Below are positions 17,885-28,701 of a DNA stretch of 64,000 nucleotides, piece by piece (positions within the stretch are counted from its first letter, which is position 1; the number at the start of each line of letters is the position of its first letter). The stretch covers positions 5,228,501 through 5,292,500 of the forward strand of contig NZ_SAUN01000001.1 of assembly GCF_004011505.1 (NCBI RefSeq), given 5' to 3'. The notes beneath the pieces were generated by a model that was not told where the DNA came from, did no database searches, and saw nothing but the letters and a program-made list of their open reading frames with translations. Source of the DNA: Nonomuraea polychroma (GTDB lineage: Bacteria; Actinomycetota; Actinomycetes; Streptosporangiales; Streptosporangiaceae). Both the position numbers and the translations under genes were made by a program.

Positions 17885-18115
17885 TCAGGGCCTCAAAAGC
17901 AGGCCGAGAGCGATGATGCAGACGAACCAGACCACGCCCGTGATGACGGTCAGCCGGTCGAGGTTGCGCTCCACCACCGAGGAACCACCGAAGTTCGAGG
18001 AGAAGCCTCCGCCGAACATGTCAGACAGGCCACCACCCTTGCCCTTGTGGAGCAGGACGAGCAGGATCATGAGAAGGCTCGCCAGGATGAGGGCGATGGA
18101 GATTCCGATTTCCAC
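17885..18115 (-). CDS. secG: Protein translocase subunit SecG
   Basis: A 76-residue membrane subunit of the SecYEG channel. Two transmembrane helices (IALILASLLMILLVLL and LTVITGVVWFVCIIALGLLL) flank a Gly/Ser-rich cytoplasmic loop with the motif LHKGKGGGLSDMFGG. GTG start at 18115. It lies between tpiA and rbpA, the standard actinobacterial order. Confidence 0.96.
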   Translation of the reverse strand: MEIGISIALILASLLMILLVLLHKGKGGGLSDMFGGGFSSNFGGSSVVERNLDRLTVITGVVWFVCIIALGLLLRP

Positions 18116-18214
18116 GGTATGCCTGTTCCTTCAATGCTCTGTTACGCGTGACGATTCAAACTTGCCTCTAGAGGGTACGGCCTGTTGTCAAGTCGCACCT
18201 CCAGAACGGCTCAG

Positions 18215-18997
18215 TTAGCCTGGCATTTCGGAGAATCGGCAGATCTTGGCGAACTCACCTGCATCGATGCTGGCGCCGCCCACCAGCGCGCCGTCGACAT
18301 CCGCCTGTGCCATGATCCCTGCGATATTGCCTGACTTGACCGAACCTCCGTAAAGGATACGTACCGCCGAGGCCACTTCGGCGTCGTAGAGCTCAGCGAG
18401 TCTGATTCGCAATGCTCCGCAGACCTCCTGGGCGTCCTCGGGGGTGGCCACCTCGCCGGTGCCGATCGCCCACACCGGTTCGTAGGCCACCACTATCGAT
18501 TTTGCCTGCTCGGCCGAGATCTTGCGCAGCGCTCCGTCGAGTTGGCCGAGACTGTGCGCGATGTGGCCACCCTCTTGGCGCACCGCCAGCCCTTCTCCGA
18601 CGCACAGGATCGGCGTCAGCGAGTGCCGGTAGGCGGCCTGGACCTTGGCGTTGACGAGGTCGTCGTCTTCGCCTTGGTATTGCCGCCGCTCCGAGTGGCC
18701 GATCACGACGAAGGTGCAGCCCAGCTTGGCCAGCATGACGCCGGAGATCTCGCCGGTGTAGGCGCCGCCGTCGTGCTGGGAGAGGTCCTGGGCGCCGTAC
18801 ACGATCCTGAGCTTGTCGCCGTCCACGAGGGTCTGGACGCTGCGCAGGTCGGTGAACGGCGGCAGGACGGCGACATCGACCTTGTCGAAGTCCTTGTCAT
18901 TGAGTGCGAAGGCCAGCTTCTGGACCAGCGCGATGGCCTCGAGGTGGTTGAGGTTCATCTTCCAGTTGCCGGCGATGAGGGGCTTGCGCGTGCTCAT
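18215..18997 (-). CDS. tpiA: Triosephosphate isomerase
   Basis: Glycolytic enzyme interconverting dihydroxyacetone phosphate and glyceraldehyde-3-phosphate. The 260-residue protein has GNWKMN near the start, the catalytic histidine in GHSERR, the catalytic glutamate in AYEPVWAIGTG, and the phosphate loop LYGGSVKSGN. Third gene of gap-pgk-tpiA. Confidence 0.97.
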   Translation of the reverse strand: MSTRKPLIAGNWKMNLNHLEAIALVQKLAFALNDKDFDKVDVAVLPPFTDLRSVQTLVDGDKLRIVYGAQDLSQHDGGAYTGEISGVMLAKLGCTFVVIGHSERRQYQGEDDDLVNAKVQAAYRHSLTPILCVGEGLAVRQEGGHIAHSLGQLDGALRKISAEQAKSIVVAYEPVWAIGTGEVATPEDAQEVCGALRIRLAELYDAEVASAVRILYGGSVKSGNIAGIMAQADVDGALVGGASIDAGEFAKICRFSEMPG

Positions 18998-19114
18998 TGG
19001 TCGCTCACCACTCCTCTTTCGCTCCGCGGAGTCCCAGGTCGTGCCGGAGGCGCGCCATCAGCACGTGTCGGGCCTCCACTCCACTCACTGCGTCGGGTTC
19101 GCTTCGTGGTCAAC

Positions 19115-20308
19115 TCACTCCTCCAGAGCGGAGAGTCCAGGGAGGGTCTTTCCCTCAAGGTATTCGAGGCTGGCCCCGCCACCGGTGGAGATGTGCGAGA
19201 AACCGTCCTCGGGAAGTTCCAGCTTGCGTACGGCGGCCGCGGAGTCGCCGCCGCCCACCACGGTGAAGGCGCCGGAGGCGATCAGCGCCTCGGCCACCGC
19301 CCGCGTGCCGCCCGAGAACGCGTCGAACTCGAACACGCCCATGGGCCCGTTCCAGAAGACGGTCCTGGCGTCGGCGAGCTTGGCGGCGAACAGCTCCCGC
19401 GTCCTGGGCCCGATGTCGAGCCCTTCACGGTCGGCCGGGATCGCGGTGGCCTCGACCGCCTCGTGCTCGGCGTCGGCCGCGAACGTGGTCGCCGCCAGCA
19501 CGTCCACGGGCAGCACGAGCTCGACACCGCGCTTGGCCGCCTCGTCGAGGAAGCCGCGCACCTGGTCGAGCTGGTCCTCCTGGAGCAGCGACTTGCCGAC
19601 CTCGTAGCCCTGGGCCTTGAGGAAGGTGTACGCCATGCCGCCGCCGATCAGCAGCCTGTCGACCTTCGTCAGCAGGTTGGCGATGACGCCGAGCTTGTCG
19701 GAGACCTTGGCGCCGCCCAGCACCACCACATACGGCCGCTGGGGGTCCTCGGTGAGCTTCTTCAGCACCTGGACCTCGGCCACGACCAGCCCGCCCGCCG
19801 CGTGCGGCAGCAGCTTGGGCACGTCGTAGACGCTGGCGTGCTTGCGGTGCACCGCGCCGAACCCGTCGCCGACGTAGAGCTCGGCCAGCCCGGCCAGTTG
19901 CTCGGCGAACGCGCCGCGCACGGCGTCGTCCTTGGACTCCTCGCCCGGCTCGTACCGCAGGTTCTCCAGCAGGGCCACCTGGCCGTCCTGGAGCGATTCA
20001 ACGGTGCTTCGCGCGCTGTCGCCCACCACGTCGGCGGCGAAGTCCACGTCCTGGCCGAGCAGCTCGCCCAGGCGCCTGGCCACGGGCTTGAGCGAGTATT
20101 TCGGATCGACCTGGCCCTTGGGCCGGCCCAGGTGGGCGCAGACGACGACCCTGGCCCCCCCGTCCAGCAGGGCCTTGATCGTCGGCACCGACGCGCGGAT
20201 GCGGCCGTCGTCGGTGATCGTCTCCCCGTCGAGGGGGACGTTGAGGTCGGCGCGCACGAGCACGCGCCGCCCCTTCACGTCGAGATCGTCGAGCGTGCGC
20301 ATGCTCAT
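19115..20308 (-). CDS. pgk: Phosphoglycerate kinase
   Basis: Transfers phosphate from 1,3-bisphosphoglycerate to ADP. The 397-residue protein has the substrate segment VLVRADLNVPLD at the N-terminus, HLGRPKG, and the nucleotide-binding FWNGPMGVFE with GGGDSAAA near the C-terminus. A 117-bp gap separates it from tpiA. A 235-bp gap to gap holds no gene that I can see. Confidence 0.97.
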   Translation of the reverse strand: MSMRTLDDLDVKGRRVLVRADLNVPLDGETITDDGRIRASVPTIKALLDGGARVVVCAHLGRPKGQVDPKYSLKPVARRLGELLGQDVDFAADVVGDSARSTVESLQDGQVALLENLRYEPGEESKDDAVRGAFAEQLAGLAELYVGDGFGAVHRKHASVYDVPKLLPHAAGGLVVAEVQVLKKLTEDPQRPYVVVLGGAKVSDKLGVIANLLTKVDRLLIGGGMAYTFLKAQGYEVGKSLLQEDQLDQVRGFLDEAAKRGVELVLPVDVLAATTFAADAEHEAVEATAIPADREGLDIGPRTRELFAAKLADARTVFWNGPMGVFEFDAFSGGTRAVAEALIASGAFTVVGGGDSAAAVRKLELPEDGFSHISTGGGASLEYLEGKTLPGLSALEE

Positions 20309-20543
20309 GCTCCCTCAGTCTTCATGGCTTCACTCCGTGAGACGCGCTCGTCCGCCACATGCCGCCGCCTTCCCCGCGCTCCTCCGGACCACATCGGTCC
20401 GGGCTCGCCTGCGATCCGCCGCCGAGCGGGTGCGACGTCCACATAGAGGTCGTGTCCCGCCGACCGGGCCATCGCACGGTGCGGCGAGAGGGCGGCGCGG
20501 AGAACGACCCCAGGCAGGCGGCGCCGTCTCGCGGGATCCGTCG

Positions 20544-21548
<1,005 letters not shown>

Positions 21549-21731
21549 GGGAACCGAACTCCTCGAACAGATGGCGGGCTGAACCTCAACCACGAACCTT
21601 ATCGGACCCAAATTGGTTTAGACCACTGCCACCCCCGCAGTCTGAATGACCGTTCCACACACAAGTTTTGAGGCCTTCGAGTAAAGTGCCCGACTCATCG
21701 GAGTAAATTCGTGCATTCTCTGGGGGCTGAG

Positions 21732-22358
21732 ATGTCACATAAGCGGTCGGGGCTGCTCCCCGGGCTAGCCGTAGGACTCGTTGCGGCGCTGGTCTGCGCG
21801 GCCGGCCTGGGGGCGGCCATCCTGTTCCAGACCCGCTTTCCCACCGAGGTCACGGCGTTCGGCAACGGCCATCCCCTGTCCGTCGCGCTGTCCCTGCTGA
21901 TCGCGCTGCTGGTCGCCCTGGCGATCGGCGCGGTACGCCCGCGCAGCCGGGCCCTGATCGCCGTCGGGGCGCTGTACGCGGGCGGGGCCGTGGTCGCCGG
22001 CCAGATCGCCGGCTCGTCGATCATGGCCGGCGCCGCCATGCGCGGCCGCGACACCCCCGCGGAGCTGTCCGACATCACCGTGACCAACGCCTCCGAAGGC
22101 CTCTCCTACACCTTGTCCCTCTACAGGGGCCCGCTGACGGAGACCTGGCCGGTCTGGCTGTACATCGCCGTGGCCGCCCTGGCCGCCCTTCTGCTGCTGG
22201 CCCTGCGCGTGTCACGCGTCCGCCGCGCCGAGCTCCCCGAGGCGGCGACCGAGGAGCAGGAGGAGCCCGAGTACCGAGCCCCGTTCGAGCCCGCCCAGTC
22301 CCCGGCCAAGGAGCCGGTGGGCGACCTGTTCGCACCCCGCAGACCGGCCGGCGACTGA
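21732..22358 (+). CDS. Integral membrane protein of unknown function
   Basis: A 208-residue protein with about four transmembrane segments (around residues 8-30, 46-66, 74-96 and 140-160) and a charged cytoplasmic tail rich in Glu and Pro ending LFAPRRPAGD. I do not recognise the family. The ATG at 21732 follows a G-rich stretch with 5-base spacing; a GTG at 21711 would add seven residues. Divergent from gap. Confidence 0.7.
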   Translation: MSHKRSGLLPGLAVGLVAALVCAAGLGAAILFQTRFPTEVTAFGNGHPLSVALSLLIALLVALAIGAVRPRSRALIAVGALYAGGAVVAGQIAGSSIMAGAAMRGRDTPAELSDITVTNASEGLSYTLSLYRGPLTETWPVWLYIAVAALAALLLLALRVSRVRRAELPEAATEEQEEPEYRAPFEPAQSPAKEPVGDLFAPRRPAGD

Positions 22359-22571
22359 CGCGGTCCGGGCTGACGCCGCCCGGCTCGCCCAGGAACGGGA
22401 CACGCACGAACGGCCCCGCCCCGGGTCACCCGACCACGGAAGCCGGTCAAGCATGCGCTCCGTCACGGCGAGCAACCCGTGAGCCTTCACGACCGGCCAT
22501 GACAGAAGGAAACCGACGTCGGCGCGTGCGGCCCAGGTGGCTTGCCGTAAAAAAATGGCCCTAAAAGCCCA

Positions 22572-23552
22572 TCACGGGGCGAGCATGTCGACGGTGAGGT
22601 TGGCCTCCGTGTTGGGGATGCCGAGGTCGGAGGCGCGTTTGTCGGCCATGGCGAGCAGCCGCCGGATCCGCCCCGCGATCGCGTCCTTGGTCAGCGGCGG
22701 ATCGGCGATCTGCCCCAGCTCCTCCAGGGATGCCTGCTTGTGCTCCACCCGCAGCCGCCCGGCCACCACGAGGTGCTCCGGCGCCTCGTCCCCGAGGATC
22801 TCCAGCGCCCGCTGCACCCGCGCCCCGGCCGCCACCGCCGCCCGGGCCGAGCGCCGCAGGTTGGCGTCGTCGAAGTTGGCCAGCCGGTTGGCGGTGGCCC
22901 GCACCTCGCGGCGCATCCGCCGTTCCTCCCAGGCCAGCACGCTGTCGTGCGCACCCAGGCGGGTGAGCAGGGCGCTGATCGCGTCGCCGTCGCGCACCAC
23001 GACGCGGTCCACGCCGCGCACCTCCCGCGCCTTGGCGTGGATCTTCAGCCGCCGCGCCGAGCCCACCAGCGCGAGCGCCGCCTCCGGCCCCGGGCAGGTG
23101 ACCTCGAGCGACATGGATCGGCCGGGCTCGGTGAGCGAGCCGTGCGCCAGGAAGGCGCCGCGCCAGGCGGCCTCGGCGTCGCACGCCGCCCCCGCCACCA
23201 CCTGGCGGGGCAGGCCGCGCACGGGGCGGCCGTGGTTGTCGATCAGGCCCGTCTGGCGCGCGAGCGCCTCACCGTCGCGGTAGACGCGCACGACGTAGCG
23301 CGAGCCCTTGCGCAGCCCGGCGGGCGCGAGGACGAGCACCTCCGCCTTGTGGCCGAACACCTCGCCGATGTCCTTGATGAGGCGCCGCGCGGTGGCGTTG
23401 GTGTCGAGCTCCGCCTCGATCACGATCCGCCCGCCCACCAGATGCAGGCCGCTGGCGAACCGCAGCAGCGTGGACACCTCCGCCTTCCGGCAGCAGGGCT
23501 TCAGCACCGGCAGGCGGCTCAGTTCGTCTTTCACCACACCTGTCATCGCCAT
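22572..23552 (-). CDS. whiA: Sporulation regulator WhiA
   Basis: DNA-binding regulator required for sporulation septation in Streptomyces and for normal division in other Gram-positives. The 326-residue protein begins MAMTGVVKDELSRLP, has the LAGLIDADG-like N-terminal domain (AEVSTLLRFASGLHL, GAFLAHGSL) and a C-terminal helix-turn-helix (PPLTKDAIAGRIRRLLAMA). Last of uvrC-rapZ-yvcK-whiA. Two possible ATGs (23552, 23546); the first matches the family start. Confidence 0.97.
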   Translation of the reverse strand: MAMTGVVKDELSRLPVLKPCCRKAEVSTLLRFASGLHLVGGRIVIEAELDTNATARRLIKDIGEVFGHKAEVLVLAPAGLRKGSRYVVRVYRDGEALARQTGLIDNHGRPVRGLPRQVVAGAACDAEAAWRGAFLAHGSLTEPGRSMSLEVTCPGPEAALALVGSARRLKIHAKAREVRGVDRVVVRDGDAISALLTRLGAHDSVLAWEERRMRREVRATANRLANFDDANLRRSARAAVAAGARVQRALEILGDEAPEHLVVAGRLRVEHKQASLEELGQIADPPLTKDAIAGRIRRLLAMADKRASDLGIPNTEANLTVDMLAP

Positions 23553-23625
23553 AAGCGTTAGTCCTCTCCCCCATTCAGACCGGCTCTCGTCAGTCTCTCG
23601 CACCTTTGCGCCACGCCGACCAGGA

Positions 23626-24774
23626 TCAACGCTTCTGGAGGAAAATCTCGTCCAGGACGGAGGCAAGACGTCGTGGGTCGTGCCTCGGCGAGCCGTCGGC
23701 GGCGGCCACGTCCGCCATGACGAGCCGCGCGCCGAGCGCGGCGGCGGCCTTGTCCAGAGCGTCGGGGTCGTCGACCACTCCGGTGTCGGCGAGCACGACG
23801 TCGATCGACAGATCAGGAGCGTGCTGCCTGAGCACCTCCAGATGCTGCTGAGGGGAGAAGTCGTCGGTCTCGCCGGCCTGCGGGGCCAGGTTGAGGGTGA
23901 CAAGCCGCTTGGCCCTGGTCTCGTGCAGGGCCCTGGCCAGCTCGGGCACCTTGAGGTGCGGCAGCACGCTGGTGAACCACGACCCCGGCCCGAACACGAC
24001 CCAGTCGGCCTCCAGCACCGCCGCGACGGCTTCGGGCCGCGCCGGCGGATCCTCGGGCACCAGCGAGATGGCCTGGACGCGGCCGGGCGTCAGGGCGCAC
24101 GCCACCTGCCCGCGTACGGTCGAGGTGACGCCGTCGAGCTCCACCTCGGCCACGATGTCCAGCGGCACCGACGCCATCGGCAGCACCCGCCCGTGCGCGC
24201 CCAGCAGCCGCCCGACCCAGTCGAGCCCGGCCACGGGGTCGCCGAGCAGCTCCCACAGCGCCACGATCAACAGGTTGCCGACGGCGTGCCCGTGCAGCTC
24301 GCCCTCGCTGCGGAAGCGGTGCTGCACGACCTCGCTCCAGGTGCTGCCCCACTCGTCGTCGCCGCACAGCGCGGCCAGCGCCATCCGCAGGTCGCCGGGC
24401 GGCAGCACGCCGAGCTCACGGCGCAGCCGCCCGCTGGAACCGCCGTCGTCGGCGACGGTCACCACCGCGGTCAGCCTGTCGGTGACCATCCGTAATGCCG
24501 ACAGGGACGCGAACAGCCCGTGCCCGCCACCGAGCGCGACCACGCTGGGCCCGCACTCCCCGTGCCGCCCAGGCGGGTACGCCCCATCGAACCGCATCTC
24601 CTCACCGGAAGGAACACCGCCACCCCCCGCACCAGGCCCCACCGGCACGTCGTCCCCCGTACCGGCCGGTCGCCCGTCCAAGGGAGCGCCGCCTGGGCGG
24701 GGACCTTCTACAGGAGTCGGGCCGCCGCCTGCCTGATCCGGCGAAGCCGCTGCTTCAAAACCCTCATCGGTCAC
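23626..24774 (-). CDS. yvcK: Gluconeogenesis factor YvcK/CuvA
   Basis: UDP-sugar-binding protein linked to carbon use and cell shape. Core motifs are ALGGGHGLFASL at about 80-91, ADDGGSSGRLRRE, and GHAVGNLL. The GTG at 24774 overlaps the rapZ stop (GTGA), so the 75-residue Pro/Gly-rich N-terminus is probably translated; it is not conserved and is unusual in length. An internal ATG at about residue 60 is the alternative. Total 382 residues. Confidence 0.92.
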   Translation of the reverse strand: MTDEGFEAAASPDQAGGGPTPVEGPRPGGAPLDGRPAGTGDDVPVGPGAGGGGVPSGEEMRFDGAYPPGRHGECGPSVVALGGGHGLFASLSALRMVTDRLTAVVTVADDGGSSGRLRRELGVLPPGDLRMALAALCGDDEWGSTWSEVVQHRFRSEGELHGHAVGNLLIVALWELLGDPVAGLDWVGRLLGAHGRVLPMASVPLDIVAEVELDGVTSTVRGQVACALTPGRVQAISLVPEDPPARPEAVAAVLEADWVVFGPGSWFTSVLPHLKVPELARALHETRAKRLVTLNLAPQAGETDDFSPQQHLEVLRQHAPDLSIDVVLADTGVVDDPDALDKAAAALGARLVMADVAAADGSPRHDPRRLASVLDEIFLQKR

Positions 24775-25799
24775 TCCCGCCCCACATCCCGGTGGCTCAC
24801 CTGGACCTCCATCCCGCGGTCGCGCAGGCGGGCGGCCACCTGCTCGGCCATGGCCACGCTGCGGTGCTTGCCACCCGTGCAACCCACCGCCAGCGTCGCG
24901 TAGCTCTTGCCCTCACGCGCGTACCCGGCGGCGACCACCCGCAGGACCTCCTCGTACGCGTCCAGGAACTCCTTGGCCCCCGGCTGGCCCAGCACGTAGT
25001 CGCGGACCGGCGCCTCCAGCCCGTTCATGGGCCGCAGGTCGGGAACCCAGTGCGGGTTGGGCAGGAACCGGCAGTCCACGACGAGGTCGGCGTCGACCGG
25101 CAGGCCGTACTTGAACCCGAAGGACACCACGTTGAGCCGCAGCCCCGGCCGGTCCTCGCCACCGAAGTACGCAACGATCTTGTTTCTCAGCTCGTGCACG
25201 TTGTGCGAGGACGTGTCGATCACCAGGTCGGCGTTGGCGCGCACCTCCCGCAGGATCCCCCGCTCCCGCGTGATGCCGTCGACCAGCCGCCCCTCACCCT
25301 GCAACGGGTGGGGCCTGCGGACGTTTTCGAACCGCCGCACCAGCTCCTCGTCGCTGGCCTCCAGGAACACGACGCGCACCCGCACTCCGCGCCCTTCGAG
25401 CTCCTCGATGGCGGCGTTGAGGTCGGTGGTGAAGGCCAGGCTGCGCACGTCCACGACGGCGGCCACCTTGTCGGCGGCCAGCTTGACCTTGCCCGCCTCC
25501 TCGGCCATCGCGAACAGCAGCCCCGGCGGCAGGTTGTCGATGACGAACCAGCCCAGGTCCTCGAGCGCCTTGGCGGCGGTGCTGCGACCCGCCCCGGACA
25601 TGCCGGTCACGATGACGAACGCCGGCTCGGTGCTCGCCGCCTCACTCCGCCCGTCGGGCACGGCTTTACCAGCGCTCCGCCCGTCGGGCACGGCTTTACC
25701 AGCGCTCCGCCCGTCCGACGCAGCCTCACCAGTGCTCCGCCCGTCGGGCACAGCCTCCCGGGTATTCCGCCCCTCCGGCTTCGCCTCACCGGTGTCCAT
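24771..25799 (-). CDS. rapZ: RNase adapter RapZ family nucleotide-binding protein
   Basis: P-loop protein of the RapZ/YvcJ family, 342 residues, with Walker A GMSGAGRS at 66-73, the conserved DNLPPGL segment, and the C-terminal GCTGGKHRSV that binds UDP-GlcNAc-type ligands in studied members. The first 50 residues are five 10-residue repeats of the type RSAGKAVPDG, absent from usual homologues, which start just before FVIVTG. GGGGAGGG with 7-base spacing before the ATG at 25799 indicates the repeats are translated. Confidence 0.93.
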   Translation of the reverse strand: MDTGEAKPEGRNTREAVPDGRSTGEAASDGRSAGKAVPDGRSAGKAVPDGRSEAASTEPAFVIVTGMSGAGRSTAAKALEDLGWFVIDNLPPGLLFAMAEEAGKVKLAADKVAAVVDVRSLAFTTDLNAAIEELEGRGVRVRVVFLEASDEELVRRFENVRRPHPLQGEGRLVDGITRERGILREVRANADLVIDTSSHNVHELRNKIVAYFGGEDRPGLRLNVVSFGFKYGLPVDADLVVDCRFLPNPHWVPDLRPMNGLEAPVRDYVLGQPGAKEFLDAYEEVLRVVAAGYAREGKSYATLAVGCTGGKHRSVAMAEQVAARLRDRGMEVQVSHRDVGRE

Positions 25800-25800
25800 G
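25651..25800 (-). repeat. Five 30-bp tandem repeats inside rapZ
   Basis: Five contiguous 30-bp units (25651-25680, 25681-25710, 25711-25740, 25741-25770, 25771-25800). The first two are identical; the others diverge toward the gene start. Each encodes ten residues. The unit starts CCGTCGGGCACGG on the plus strand. Confidence 0.9.
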
Positions 25801-26039
25801 TCAACGCCCTCCCCGGCCGGCGTGGTCCGCCGGCCCAGCGGCCCGGTCGCTCACCGCGCGGCGGCCGCCCGGCACGCCCGGTCCAGTCATCGCGGCATGC
25901 CCTTTCACCCTAGCGAATGCGGGAACGCGCCTTCGCCATGTCGCGCTGCGTATATGGTCGCGCTCGCACCGGGCTCCGCTGGTCACGCAAGCCACCGCTC
26001 TCCGCCCCAAGCTCGCCGCTCTGGACGACCGTGGCGGTA

Positions 26040-27968
26040 TCACGGCGAGTCTCCCTTCAGCGTCGAGACGATGACCTCGGCGAGCGACGGGCCGATGCCC
26101 GGGACCTCGCAGATCTCGGGTGCGGTGGCCTCACGCAGCTTCTTCACGGAGCCGAAGTGCTTGAGGAGAGCCTGCCGCCGCGCCGGGCCGAGGCCGGGCA
26201 CGCCATCGAGCGCGCTCTCCTTCACCGTCTTCGACCTCTTGGAGCGATGGTAGGTGATGGCGAACCGGTGCGCCTCGTCACGAACACGTTGCAGCAGGTA
26301 GAGACCTTCGCTGGAGCGCGGCATGATCACCGGCTGGTCGTCGCCGGGCAGCCACACCTCCTCCAGCCGCTTGGCGAGCCCGCACACGGACACGTCGTCG
26401 ATCCCGAGCTCGTCGAGCGCTCGCTGGGCGGCGGCGGCCTGAGGGCCCGCGCCGTCGACCACGACCAGGTTGGGCGGGTAAGCGAACTTGCGCGGTTTGC
26501 CCGTCTCGGGGTCGATGGGGCCGTGGACGTCCTGGTCGTCGGGGGCCAGCTCGCCGGTGGCGGAACGTTCCTCCAGGTAGCGGCGGAACCGCCGCATGAT
26601 CACCTCGTAGATCGAGGCGACGTCGCCTTCGTTGGTCTTGATCGCGAAGCGCCGGTATTCGCTCTTGCGCGCCAGCCCGTCCTCGAACACCACCATCGAG
26701 GCCACGACGTTCTCACCCTGCAGGTGGGAGACGTCGTAGCACTCGATGCGCAGCGGCGCCTGGTCGAGGTCGAGCGCGTCGGCGATCTCCTGCAGCGCCT
26801 TGCTGCGCGTGGTCAGGTCGCTGGCGCGCCGGATCTTGTGCTGCGCCAGCGACTCCTTGGCGTTGCGCTCGACGGTCTCCATGAGCGCCCGCTTGTCGCC
26901 GCGCTGCGGCACGCGCACGTCGACGCGAGCCCGGCGCTGCTCACCCAGCAGCTCGGCGACGGCCTCGCTGTCGGGCGGCATGGCGGGCACGAGCACCTCG
27001 CGGGGCATCGACTCGGGGGCGGCCTCGGCGTACATCTGCAGCAGGAACTGCTCCACCAGCTCGCCGGGCGTGCTCTCCTCGACCTTGTCGACCACCCACC
27101 CACGCTGGCCACGGATGCGGCCGCCGCGCACGTAGAAGACCTGGACGGCGGCCTCGAGCGGGTCCTCGGCCAGCGCGATCACGTCGGCGTCCGTCCCCTC
27201 GCCGAGCACCACCGCCTGCTTCTCCAGTGCCCGCTGCAACGCCTGGATGTCGTCCCTGAGCCGGGCGGCACGCTCGTATTCCTGCTCGGACGCGGCGTCG
27301 CGCATCTCCTTCTCCAGCCGCTTGATGAAGCGGCTGGTGTTGCCGGCCATGAAGTCGCAGAAGTCCTCGGCCAGCGCGCGGTGCTCCTCCGGGGTGACCC
27401 GGCCGACGCAGGGCGCCGAGCACTTGTCGATGTAACCCAGCAGGCAGGGGCGGCCGATCTGGCCGGCCCGCTTGAACACCCCCGCGCTGCACGTGCGCAC
27501 CGGGAAGACCCGCAGCAGCAGGTCGACCGTCTCCCTGATGGCCCAGGCGTGCGAGTAAGGCCCGAAATACCGGGTGCCCTTGCGCTTGGCCCCACGCATG
27601 ACCTGCACGCGCGGGAAGTCCTCCCCCAGGGTGACCGCGAGGTAGGGGTAGGACTTGTCGTCGCGGTATTTGACGTTGAAGCGGGGGTCGAACTCCTTGA
27701 TCCAGGAGTATTCGAGCTGCAGCGCCTCGACCTCGGTGCCGACGACGGTCCAGTCGACGTCGGCGGCCGTGGTCAGCATCGTCTGCGTGCGCGGGTGCAG
27801 CGCGGAGAAATCCGCGAAGTACGAGTTGAGCCGCTGCCGCAGGCTCTTGGCCTTGCCTACGTAGATCACCCGGCCGCGTGCGTCCCTGAACCGGTAGACC
27901 CCAGGAGAATCGGGGATCGAACCCGGCTTGGGCCGGAAACTCAAAGGACTGCCCGCTGATCTCGCCAC
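26040..27968 (-). CDS. uvrC: Excinuclease ABC subunit UvrC
   Basis: Dual-incision endonuclease of nucleotide excision repair. From GTG 27968 the protein has 642 residues: GIY-YIG domain (PGVYRFRDARGRVIYVGKAK), a cysteine cluster (CSAGVFKRAGQIGRPCLLGY), the UVR motif region, the RNase H-like nuclease domain (IECYDVSHLQG), and a C-terminal helix-hairpin-helix pair. No strong ribosome site marks the start; the frame stays open to 28115 but the extra residues are not family-like. A 240-bp gap with no gene separates it from rapZ. Confidence 0.95.
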   Translation of the reverse strand: MARSAGSPLSFRPKPGSIPDSPGVYRFRDARGRVIYVGKAKSLRQRLNSYFADFSALHPRTQTMLTTAADVDWTVVGTEVEALQLEYSWIKEFDPRFNVKYRDDKSYPYLAVTLGEDFPRVQVMRGAKRKGTRYFGPYSHAWAIRETVDLLLRVFPVRTCSAGVFKRAGQIGRPCLLGYIDKCSAPCVGRVTPEEHRALAEDFCDFMAGNTSRFIKRLEKEMRDAASEQEYERAARLRDDIQALQRALEKQAVVLGEGTDADVIALAEDPLEAAVQVFYVRGGRIRGQRGWVVDKVEESTPGELVEQFLLQMYAEAAPESMPREVLVPAMPPDSEAVAELLGEQRRARVDVRVPQRGDKRALMETVERNAKESLAQHKIRRASDLTTRSKALQEIADALDLDQAPLRIECYDVSHLQGENVVASMVVFEDGLARKSEYRRFAIKTNEGDVASIYEVIMRRFRRYLEERSATGELAPDDQDVHGPIDPETGKPRKFAYPPNLVVVDGAGPQAAAAQRALDELGIDDVSVCGLAKRLEEVWLPGDDQPVIMPRSSEGLYLLQRVRDEAHRFAITYHRSKRSKTVKESALDGVPGLGPARRQALLKHFGSVKKLREATAPEICEVPGIGPSLAEVIVSTLKGDSP

Positions 27969-28209
27969 GACCAAAAGCCTAGTAGCCCGTACCGACAAGG
28001 TGACCCTCGTCGCATCCCGCCGCAGGCCCACCCATACGCCCGCCGCGCCGTCATCCGGCACGACGGGCTCACCTGCCACGGCCCGGCACAGGTCAGGACC
28101 AGCCGGGCCGGGCACCCATCACCGAACGAACCATCCCACACCAGTCGGACGAACGAGTCTGAGCCAGGCGGACGAACGGAGGTGCTCCAGACCGTTCACG
28201 AACCGAACG

Positions 28210-28656
28210 CTACGCGAGCGTGATCTGGTCGCCGTCGACCTTGATCTGCTGCGCGGGCAGCGGCTTGTCGGCCGGCCCCGCCGTCACGGCCCCATCGGTG
28301 ATGTTGAACTTGCTGTTGTGGCACGGACATACGATCTGCCCGTCCGCGACGCTGCCGACGGTGCAGCCACTGTGCGTGCAGACGGCGCTGAACGCTTTGA
28401 ACTCGCCCGACGTGGGCTGCGTGATGACGATCTTCTGCTCCTTGAAGATCGTGCCGCCGCCGACGGGGATGTCGGCGGTCGTGGTCAGTGCGCCCCCGGC
28501 TTGCGGTGCGGCGCTGGACTCAGGCGCGCTCGACGCGGTGCCGCCGGCGGTCGTCGCGGTATCGGTACCGCCGCTGCAAGCGGTGATCGCCAGCGCGAGG
28601 CCACCAGCCCCCACGCCCGCGATCACCGCCCTGCGGCTACGAAGGTCTTCTCCCAT
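28210..28656 (-). CDS. Rieske [2Fe-2S] lipoprotein 1
   Basis: A 148-residue exported iron-sulfur protein. The N-terminus has a twin-arginine segment (LRSRRAVIAG) and lipobox AITAC, then a Thr/Ala/Ser linker. The Rieske cluster ligands are in CTHSGC and CPCHNSKF (Cys-His of each). It probably carries electrons on the outer face of the membrane. Start 28656 follows GGTGAG; a TTG six codons upstream is less likely. One of three tandem paralogues; no cytochrome b or c partner is in the window. Confidence 0.9.
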   Translation of the reverse strand: MGEDLRSRRAVIAGVGAGGLALAITACSGGTDTATTAGGTASSAPESSAAPQAGGALTTTADIPVGGGTIFKEQKIVITQPTSGEFKAFSAVCTHSGCTVGSVADGQIVCPCHNSKFNITDGAVTAGPADKPLPAQQIKVDGDQITLA

Positions 28657-28701
28657 GCGCTCACCCAAACGCAACCAGGTGAGAAATTCATGAGACGCGC
28701 C

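Noticed and set aside
18166..18191. secG promoter with perfect TTGACA
   Set aside because: The only -10-like hexamer (TAGAGG) is 14 bases away, too short for a normal promoter.
25651..25800. Short CRISPR or attachment-site repeats
   Set aside because: The 30-bp units have no spacers and lie in frame within rapZ.
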